DNA of 64,000 nucleotides from positions 124,001 through 188,000 of the forward strand of contig CAWCOY010000003.1 in the NCBI GenBank assembly GCA_963797265.1. Reading direction: 5' to 3'. Shown in pieces: positions 58,460 through 64,000 of the stretch. The notes beneath the pieces were generated by a model. The model was not told the origin of the DNA. It was given only the letters and a program-made list of their open reading frames with translations, and did not search any database. The position numbers and the translations under genes were made by a program. Position 1 is the first letter of the stretch. Each line of letters opens with the position of its first letter. This DNA is from DASUPK01 sp963797265 (GTDB taxonomy: Bacteria; Actinomycetota; Thermoleophilia; Solirubrobacterales; 70-9).

Positions 58460-59844
58460 CGCCTCGGCAACGGGACGACCTCGCCGCCCGGTTCGTCTCC
58501 TTCGTCCGGGGGCGACGACGCTCGGTGTTCGCCAGTGATCGTCTCGTAGAGGGCGATCTGGTCGGAGACGACGCTTCCGATGCGGCGGATTCCCTCGCGC
58601 AGCACGTCCTCATCCGACGCGGAGAAGTTGAGGCGCATCGATGAGGCCCCGCGCACGCCGTCGACGTACGCGGCGCGGCCGGGAACGAAGGCGACGTTGT
58701 CGCGCAAGGCTTTCGCAAGCAGGTCAGTCGTATCGATGTAGTCGGGCAGTGTGGCCCAAAGAAAGAGACCTCCCTCCGGCCTCGTCCATTCAGCCTGGGG
58801 CGGGAAGTGGCGCTCGAGGGCATCGAGCATCGCGTCGCGCCGGCGGCGGTAGATCCCGACCAGGTCGGCGATGTATTCCAGCCACCGGCCCTCGCTGAAG
58901 TACTCGCGGACGAAGTACTGGCTCAGCGTCGAGGTGCAGAGGTCGGCGGCCTGCTTGCCGAGCCCGATCTTCTCCAGCACGGGCGGCGGCGCGGCGACCC
59001 AGCCGATCCGGATCCCGGGCGAGAGGATCTTGGAGAGAGTGCCCAGGTAGAGGACGTAGTCGCCGCCGTCGAGGCTGTAGAGGGTCGGCTGAGGATCGCC
59101 GTCGTAGCGGAGCAGTCCGTACGGGTTGTCCTCGACGATCAGGACCTCGTGCTCGCGTGCCAGCTGGACGAGCCGCCGCCGCCGCTCCTCGGAGAGCGTC
59201 ACGCCGGCCGGGTTCTGGAAGCTCGGCACCGAGTAGATGAACTTCGGCCGGCGGCCCTCGCGCGCGAGCGCGACGAGCAGCTCCTCGAGCTCGTCCACCC
59301 GCATCCCGTCCTCATCGGTGGCGACCTGCCGAACATCGGCCTCGTAGCTGCAGAAGGTGGGTACGGCGCCGGGATACGTGGGGGCTTCGCAGATCACCGG
59401 ATCGCCGGGATCGACCAACGTCTTCGTGATCAGGTCGATGGCCTGCTGTCCCCCCGTCGTCACGATCAGATCGTCCGGGTCGGGTGCCATTCCCTCCGCC
59501 GCCATCACCTCGACGATGCAGGCCTTGGTCTCCTCGAAGCCCTCGGTCGGGCCGTACTGGAGCGCCTGGGCCGAGGACTCGTGCGCGATCCGGGTCATCT
59601 GGGCCGCGAAGCTCTCGGCCGGGAAGGTCGAGGTGTCCGGGAGTCCCCCGGCCAGCGAGATCACCTCGGGGCGCGCGGTGATCGCCATCAGGTCGCGCAT
59701 CGCGGAGGAGCGCATCACCTGCGTGCGCTTCGCGAACAGGCCCGCGTAGCGCTCCAGGTCGCGCGAGGTCGTGTGCGCCCGGCGACGACGCGGCGATCCC
59801 TCCGCCTGCCGTCGCTGGCCCTCCTGCTCGGACCGCTCGGTCAT
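58456..59844 (-). CDS. PLP-dependent aminotransferase, class I/II (LysN/2-aminoadipate type)
   Basis: This 462-residue fold-type I enzyme starts with a charged, variable extension (about 1-40), then LFAKRTQVMRSSAMRDLMAITARPEVISLAGGLPDTSTFP, LQYGPTEGFEETKA, TTGGQQAIDLITKTLVDPGD, and PTYPGAVPTF. The aspartate region is LIVEDNPYGLLRYDG and the PLP Lys is in YLGTLSKILSPGIRIGW. It ends with PEGGLFLWATLPDYIDT and GVRGASSMRLNFSA. It has no helix-turn-helix, so it is not a MocR regulator. It lies directly before a D-Ala-D-Ala ligase, so a role in making a D-amino acid or wall precursor is possible but unproven. Confidence 0.9.
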   Translation of the reverse strand: MTERSEQEGQRRQAEGSPRRRRAHTTSRDLERYAGLFAKRTQVMRSSAMRDLMAITARPEVISLAGGLPDTSTFPAESFAAQMTRIAHESSAQALQYGPTEGFEETKACIVEVMAAEGMAPDPDDLIVTTGGQQAIDLITKTLVDPGDPVICEAPTYPGAVPTFCSYEADVRQVATDEDGMRVDELEELLVALAREGRRPKFIYSVPSFQNPAGVTLSEERRRRLVQLAREHEVLIVEDNPYGLLRYDGDPQPTLYSLDGGDYVLYLGTLSKILSPGIRIGWVAAPPPVLEKIGLGKQAADLCTSTLSQYFVREYFSEGRWLEYIADLVGIYRRRRDAMLDALERHFPPQAEWTRPEGGLFLWATLPDYIDTTDLLAKALRDNVAFVPGRAAYVDGVRGASSMRLNFSASDEDVLREGIRRIGSVVSDQIALYETITGEHRASSPPDEGDEPGGEVVPLPRR

Positions 59845-59957
59845 GGCGGACAGTGTGGCGGAGAATCAGGCGCGTGGTTCGTGGCGGCCATTCATTTCGG
59901 CCCCGTGTGAAGCGGAGATGGCGGTGAGGGAATGCCGTGTAGCCTCCCGCCCCGACC

Positions 59958-60410
59958 ATGTTCCTCGCCATCTGCCAGGGGCTGGGACTGGCCATCGCCG
60001 CCGGACTCATCCTCGGAGTCGTCTTCCCGCCCATCATGCCCACCTGGGGCGCCATCGTCGGCGCGTCGCCGATCGGCGTGCTGGCCGCCGGCGCGGCGCT
60101 GAACGGGGCCGACGAGGCGGTCTGGCCCGCGCTCCCGGTCGGCATCCTCGGAGCCGGCTTGGCGGCCGTCGTCACCCGAGACGTGGCCGCGGGTGCGATC
60201 CGCCGGCAGCAGGACCGGGTGACCGGCGCGCAGGCGCAGGCGCCGAGCGGAGTCACGGTGATCGTCGTCCTCGCGGCGGTTGTCGTCGCCGGGATCAGCC
60301 TGGTGGTGGAGCCGTTCTCCCTGCTCGCGCTGCTCGCCCTGACCTGGTTGTGGGTCTCCCGCCGCCGGCGAGCTGAGCGCAAACATGAGGGCCTGCGGGT
60401 CCTTCGCTAG
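59958..60410 (+). CDS. Small polytopic membrane protein of unknown function
   Basis: I do not recognise this 150-residue protein. It has about four hydrophobic segments: LAIAAGLILGVVFPPIM, IGVLAAGAALNGADEAVWPALPVGILGAGLAAVV, GVTVIVVLAAVVVAGISLVV and FSLLALLALTWLWVS. The middle is a charged cytoplasmic loop (RDVAAGAIRRQQDRVTG) and the end is basic. TAGCCT lies 12 bases before the ATG. The next gene, a phosphodiesterase, starts exactly after its stop codon, so the two are co-transcribed, and the protein may assist it at the membrane; that is inference. Confidence 0.6.
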   Translation: MFLAICQGLGLAIAAGLILGVVFPPIMPTWGAIVGASPIGVLAAGAALNGADEAVWPALPVGILGAGLAAVVTRDVAAGAIRRQQDRVTGAQAQAPSGVTVIVVLAAVVVAGISLVVEPFSLLALLALTWLWVSRRRRAERKHEGLRVLR

Positions 60411-61955
60411 ATGACCCCGACAAGGCGGAAGCTGGTCCTCGTCGTCGTCGATGCGATGCACCCCGAGATGTTGGTCCGGGCGATCGAAGATGGCCAGGCG
60501 CCGACCTTCGCGGAGCTGCTCGACCGCGGGGTGATGGTGCCGGACTGCGTCTCGAGCTTCCCGTCGGTCACGCCGGTCGCCAGCTCGGAGATGATGACCG
60601 GGACCGGCCCGGCCGGCCACTGGGTGATGGGGATGAACTGGTACCACCGGATCGAGCGGCGCTACATCGAGTACGGCTCCTCGTTCGAGGCGACTCGCAC
60701 CTTCGGCCTCTTCCGGGCGATGTACGACCTCGTCTACAACATGAACCTCGACCACCTGAGCTGGCAGGCGGAGACCATCTTCGAGCGCCTTGGGGACTCC
60801 GGTGTGCGGACCGCGACGACCCCGTTCCTGATCTACCGCGGTCGCCGGCGGCACGAGCTCGGCCTGGAGGGGCTGGCGAAGCGGGCGGCGGCCGCGGCGA
60901 ACTTCCGGCACGCGGTCTGGGGGCCGGATGAGTTCTTCTACGGCGATCTCTATGCGAGCCGGCCGACCGGCTGCGGACCGACCTTCACCCGACCCGGGAC
61001 GCGGGATGAGTACTCGGCCTGCGTGGCCGAGGAACTGGTCCGCGAGGGCGCCTACGACTTCCTGCTCTTCAGCCTGCCTGACAACGATTTCCACTCCCAT
61101 CGCCACGGGCCGGAGGCGACGGTCGACTCGATCGCCAAGGCGGACGCGATGTTCGCCCGCATCGTCGAGGCGGGCGGCGGGCTGGAGGAGTTTCTCTCCG
61201 CTCACTCCGTGCTGCTGACCGCCGACCACGCTCAGACCGCGGTGGAGCATGCCCTTCCCCTGGCCGACGAGCTGGCGGAGGATTGGGCCGTGCTCCAGCC
61301 GAACACAGATCGGCCCGAGGACGCCGAGATCGCGGTCAGCCCGACCTCCCGCGCCGGCGCCGTCTACATCCTCGACGCCGGCTACCGGCACCCGGTCACC
61401 CATGAGCGCGCCCGACTGCGACTCCGCGAGCTCACGGGAGTCGACCTGGTCACCTGGCTCGCCGGGGACGACGGCACAGCCGTCAGGCGCACCGGGGTGG
61501 GCCTCGACGACCCAGAGTCGGTCGACGCGGTGGTCGAGCGGAACGGCTACGAGCTCCGCTTCCGGCCCGGCGGCCAGCTCCGAGACGTACGGGGCAACCG
61601 CTGGTCGGTGAGCGGCGAGCCCGAAGCGCTCGCGGGTGACATCACGCGAGGCCGTTTCGAGTCCCACGAATACCCGGACGGGCTGGCCCGGCTCTGGTCG
61701 GCGCTCACCTCGCCGCACGCGGGCGACATCCTGATCTCCGCGACCGAGGGCTATGAGTGCGTCGACTGGGGGGGAATCAGCCACGCCGGCGGCGGCAGCC
61801 ACGGTTCCCTCGGGCGCGGCGACTCGCTGGCCCCGGTGGTCTTCGTTGGTTGCGGTCCCGATGCTCCGGGTAAGCGGCCGCAATGGGCGTTGCGGGACCT
61901 GGCACCGGTGATCCTCGAGCACTTCGGGGTGAACGGCGGAAGGCCCCAGGGATGA
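60411..61955 (+). CDS. Type I phosphodiesterase/nucleotide pyrophosphatase-like enzyme
   Basis: This 514-residue protein belongs to the alkaline phosphatase superfamily. Metal-site pieces appear in order: Asp in LVLVVVDAMHPEM, the Thr nucleophile region SSFPSVTPVASSEMMTG, Asp and His in DNDFHSHRHGPE, Asp-His in LTADHAQTAVEH, and His in GGISHAGGGSHGSL. This set matches nucleotide-pyrophosphatase/phosphodiesterases with two zinc sites. It has no signal peptide that I can see, so it may be cytoplasmic. The substrate is unknown. It is followed by a 4-base overlap with gtrA. Confidence 0.85.
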   Translation: MTPTRRKLVLVVVDAMHPEMLVRAIEDGQAPTFAELLDRGVMVPDCVSSFPSVTPVASSEMMTGTGPAGHWVMGMNWYHRIERRYIEYGSSFEATRTFGLFRAMYDLVYNMNLDHLSWQAETIFERLGDSGVRTATTPFLIYRGRRRHELGLEGLAKRAAAAANFRHAVWGPDEFFYGDLYASRPTGCGPTFTRPGTRDEYSACVAEELVREGAYDFLLFSLPDNDFHSHRHGPEATVDSIAKADAMFARIVEAGGGLEEFLSAHSVLLTADHAQTAVEHALPLADELAEDWAVLQPNTDRPEDAEIAVSPTSRAGAVYILDAGYRHPVTHERARLRLRELTGVDLVTWLAGDDGTAVRRTGVGLDDPESVDAVVERNGYELRFRPGGQLRDVRGNRWSVSGEPEALAGDITRGRFESHEYPDGLARLWSALTSPHAGDILISATEGYECVDWGGISHAGGGSHGSLGRGDSLAPVVFVGCGPDAPGKRPQWALRDLAPVILEHFGVNGGRPQG

Positions 61956-62377
61956 CGCCGGTCCAGACGGCGAAGCGGATCGGCCGCGGCACGCTGAAGC
62001 CGGGCAACTGGATCCAGCTACTCCAGTTCGGGCTGGTGGGCGGGTCGGGCTACGTCGTCAACCTGGCGGTGTTTGCGGTGTTGAACGGGCCATTCGACAT
62101 CCACTACATCGGGGCCGCCATCCTTGCCTTCTGCGTTGCCGTCACCAACAACTTCTGGTGGAACCGGCATTGGACCTTCGACGCGAAGCAGGGCCATGCG
62201 GGCTTCCAGGCCGCGCGGTTCTTCACGGTGAGCGTGCTCGCCCTCGTGATCAACCTGATCGCCCTCAAGCTGCTGGTGGGTGGGGGAATATCGGAGCTGC
62301 CGGCTCAGGCCATCGCGGTGGCAATCGCGATGCCCTTCAACTTCGTCGGCAACAAGCTGTGGACCTTCGACGAGTAG
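61952..62377 (+). CDS. GtrA-family membrane protein
   Basis: This 141-residue protein has four membrane helices and the family's beginning LQFGLVGGSGYVVNLAVFAVL, followed by FCVAVTNNFWWNRHWTFDAK and the ending MPFNFVGNKLWTFDE. The aromatic NxxWTF ends are the GtrA hallmark. Members take part in moving or modifying lipid-linked sugars. The start forms ATGA with the phosphodiesterase stop, and the next gene begins inside its 3' end, so they form one unit. Confidence 0.92.
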   Translation: MTPVQTAKRIGRGTLKPGNWIQLLQFGLVGGSGYVVNLAVFAVLNGPFDIHYIGAAILAFCVAVTNNFWWNRHWTFDAKQGHAGFQAARFFTVSVLALVINLIALKLLVGGGISELPAQAIAVAIAMPFNFVGNKLWTFDE

Positions 62378-64000
62378 GTCGGCTCCTTCCACTCGCCGCA
62401 TTCCTAGCGCTGATCCTCACCCTGCTGCTCGCGGCCCCGGCCGGAGCACAGCAGCCCAGGATCAGCCAGTCCAGGGCGACCGAGATCGCCAAGCTGGATC
62501 CGAAGGCGGCCGCCGCGGCGGAGCAGCATCCGGACCTTTCCCCGTCGGCCAGCCGCAATTCGGGGACTGGACTCTGGGAGGTGGGCTTCTTCACCGGCGA
62601 CAAGGAGGTCGTGCAGGTGGTCGTCGACCCGAACACCGGCAAGGTCCTCGAATCGTGGACCGGCTACCAGATCGCCTGGCACATGGCGCGCGGCTACCCC
62701 GGCGCCTTCGGCAGGATGATCAACGCCCCCTACATCTGGTTGCCGCTCTGCGCGATCTTCGTCCTCGGGCTGCTCGACTGGCGCCGGCCGTTCCGGCTCG
62801 CCCACCTTGACCTGCTCGTGGTGGTCGCGGGCTTCGGGCTCTCGCACTACTTCTTCAACCGGGGGAACATCGGGGTCTCGGTTCCGCTCGCCTACCCGCC
62901 GCTGCTCTACCTGCTCGGCCGGGCGCTCTGGCTCGGCTTCCGTCGCCGGGCCGGCGTCGGTCTGCGGCCGTCGCTGCCGATCAGGCTGCTGGCGGTCGCG
63001 ACCGTGCTCCTGGTCGCGGGCCGAATCGCCCTCAACGTCGCGGACTCCAATGTGATTGACGTCGGCTACTCGGGGGTGATCGGCGCCGACCGCATCGCCG
63101 ACCAGGAGCCGATCTACGGGAACTTCCCCGACGACGACCAATCGGGGGACACGTACGGCCCGGTCGCCTACTACGCCTACGTGCCCTTCGAGCAGGCCTT
63201 CCCGTGGAGCGGCACCTGGGACGACCTGCCCGCCGCCCACGCGGCCTCGATCTTCTTCGACCTTGCGACGATCGCGGGACTCTTCCTGATCGGCCGCCGA
63301 CTCTGGCGCGGCCGTCGCGGGACGGAGCTCGGCATCCTGCTCAGCTTCGCCTGGGCGGCCTGTCCCTATACGGCCTTCGCGCTCGAGTCGAACACCAACG
63401 ACGCCCTGGTCTCGCTCACCCTGGTGGCCGCACTGCTCTGCCTCACCGCGCCGATCCCCAGGGGGATCACGCTTGCACTGTCGGCGATGACGAAATTCGC
63501 CCCACTGGCGCTGGGCCCGCTGTTCGCGACCTACGGGGCCACCGGGGAAGGCCGCGACGGATTCGTGCGCAGGTACGCGAAGGTCGTCATCCCCTTCACC
63601 ATCGCGTTCGCGGCCACGATCGCCGTGGTCTCCTTCCAGGCCCTCCAGGACCCGGGCCTCTCCACCTTCTGGCACCGCACGATCGCTGAGCAGGGAGGCC
63701 GGGACTCGCCCTTCAGCATCTGGGGGCAGGCGCATTCCCTGGGCTGGCTGCAGGCGGTCGTCAAGGCTGGGGTCGTCGGCCTCGCCGTGCTGGTCGCCTT
63801 CCGGCCGCGCCTGCGTGACCAGGTGACGGTCGCCGCACTGGGCGCGGCCGTGCTGCTCGGCATGCAGCTCACCGTCGACCACTGGTTCTACCTCTACGTC
63901 CCCTGGTTCCTGCCATTCCTCCTGATCGCCCTGCTGGCGGGTGGGGTCGTTCCGCTAGGGCGCGACCGGGACGAGGATCTGCTCGATCCCGCGAGCGAGC
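62359..64000 (+). CDS. Polytopic membrane protein with PepSY-like start, GT87/DUF2029-like, 3' end outside window
   Basis: From GTG 62359 the frame stays open to the end of the window, giving at least 547 residues. A signal peptide (LLPLAAFLALILTLLLAAPAGAQ) leads to an extracytoplasmic PepSY-like region (EIAKLDPKAAAAAEQHPDLSP, WEVGFFTGDKEVVQVVVDPNTGKVLE). At least eight hydrophobic segments follow, with an outer loop NFPDDDQSGDTYGPVAYYAYVPF that resembles polyprenol-phosphate-mannose-dependent GT87 mannosyltransferases. The start lies within gtrA, suggesting coupling. The membrane half fits a glycosyltransferase of the envelope, but no diagnostic motif proves it. The C-terminus is cut. Confidence 0.75.
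   Translation, partial: MDLRRVGRLLPLAAFLALILTLLLAAPAGAQQPRISQSRATEIAKLDPKAAAAAEQHPDLSPSASRNSGTGLWEVGFFTGDKEVVQVVVDPNTGKVLESWTGYQIAWHMARGYPGAFGRMINAPYIWLPLCAIFVLGLLDWRRPFRLAHLDLLVVVAGFGLSHYFFNRGNIGVSVPLAYPPLLYLLGRALWLGFRRRAGVGLRPSLPIRLLAVATVLLVAGRIALNVADSNVIDVGYSGVIGADRIADQEPIYGNFPDDDQSGDTYGPVAYYAYVPFEQAFPWSGTWDDLPAAHAASIFFDLATIAGLFLIGRRLWRGRRGTELGILLSFAWAACPYTAFALESNTNDALVSLTLVAALLCLTAPIPRGITLALSAMTKFAPLALGPLFATYGATGEGRDGFVRRYAKVVIPFTIAFAATIAVVSFQALQDPGLSTFWHRTIAEQGGRDSPFSIWGQAHSLGWLQAVVKAGVVGLAVLVAFRPRLRDQVTVAALGAAVLLGMQLTVDHWFYLYVPWFLPFLLIALLAGGVVPLGRDRDEDLLDPASE

Overview
The window is 64 kb of high-GC chromosomal DNA. It looks like an actinobacterium, probably a deep-branching one of the Thermoleophilia (Solirubrobacterales/Gaiellales) type; that placement is inference. 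The supporting signs are the dnaA-dnaN-recF-dciA-gyrB-gyrA and rpmH-rnpA-yidD-yidC-jag-rsmG-parA-parB origin blocks, a complete fhaA-fhaB-PP2C-ftsW-pbp-pknB operon nearby, a DUF3105 protein, frequent GTG/TTG starts with 4-bp stop/start overlaps, and many genes that look leaderless.

Layout. 1-6.8 kb: the tail of an ammonium transporter, a LysR regulator with an autoregulatory-looking palindrome, a universal stress protein, metF, a hydrolase, a DUF3105 protein and a PGRP-type amidase. 6.8-22.5 kb: a polysaccharide locus on both strands with an initiating sugar-phosphate transferase, seven other glycosyltransferase-type or bridge-transferase proteins, a PhyH-type oxygenase, a flippase, an O-antigen-ligase/polymerase-like protein, a LytR_C protein and a CapD/WbpM-type nucleotide-sugar dehydratase. 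A striking 165-nt near-palindrome sits immediately in front of the flippase. 22.6-27.3 kb: dedA-uppP-purM, an M24 peptidase and a DsbA-like protein. 27.4-38.7 kb: three Ser/Thr kinases around the cell-wall/division operon, including a D-Ala-D-Ala ligase at the end of the pknB operon. 38.8-41.6 kb: a membrane-anchored unknown, pheA and an HNH endonuclease. 41.6-55.8 kb: the replication-origin region. 55.8-64 kb: tRNA-Ile(GAT), a broken acetyltransferase, an SRPBCC protein, a bifunctional nuclease, a second D-Ala-D-Ala ligase with an aminotransferase, a phosphodiesterase, GtrA, and a polytopic protein running off the end.

How the genes work together. The left half builds and exports surface polysaccharide on a lipid carrier (WbaP-type initiation, flippase, ligase, UppP recycling, LytR-family domain). 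The middle controls and carries out peptidoglycan synthesis (PASTA kinase, phosphatase, FHA adaptors, FtsW, PBP, two Ddl). The right half starts chromosome replication and segregates it.

Most unusual points. dnaA and fhaA both keep full N-terminal domains and good Shine-Dalgarno sequences, but no ATG/GTG/TTG exists at the start; GTT and ATC sit where the start should be. The gyrA lysine-rich tail and a GNAT gene carry single-base frameshifts, which may be real or may be assembly errors. No gene-free stretch exceeds about 200 bases, and no CRISPR array, insertion sequence or prophage was seen.
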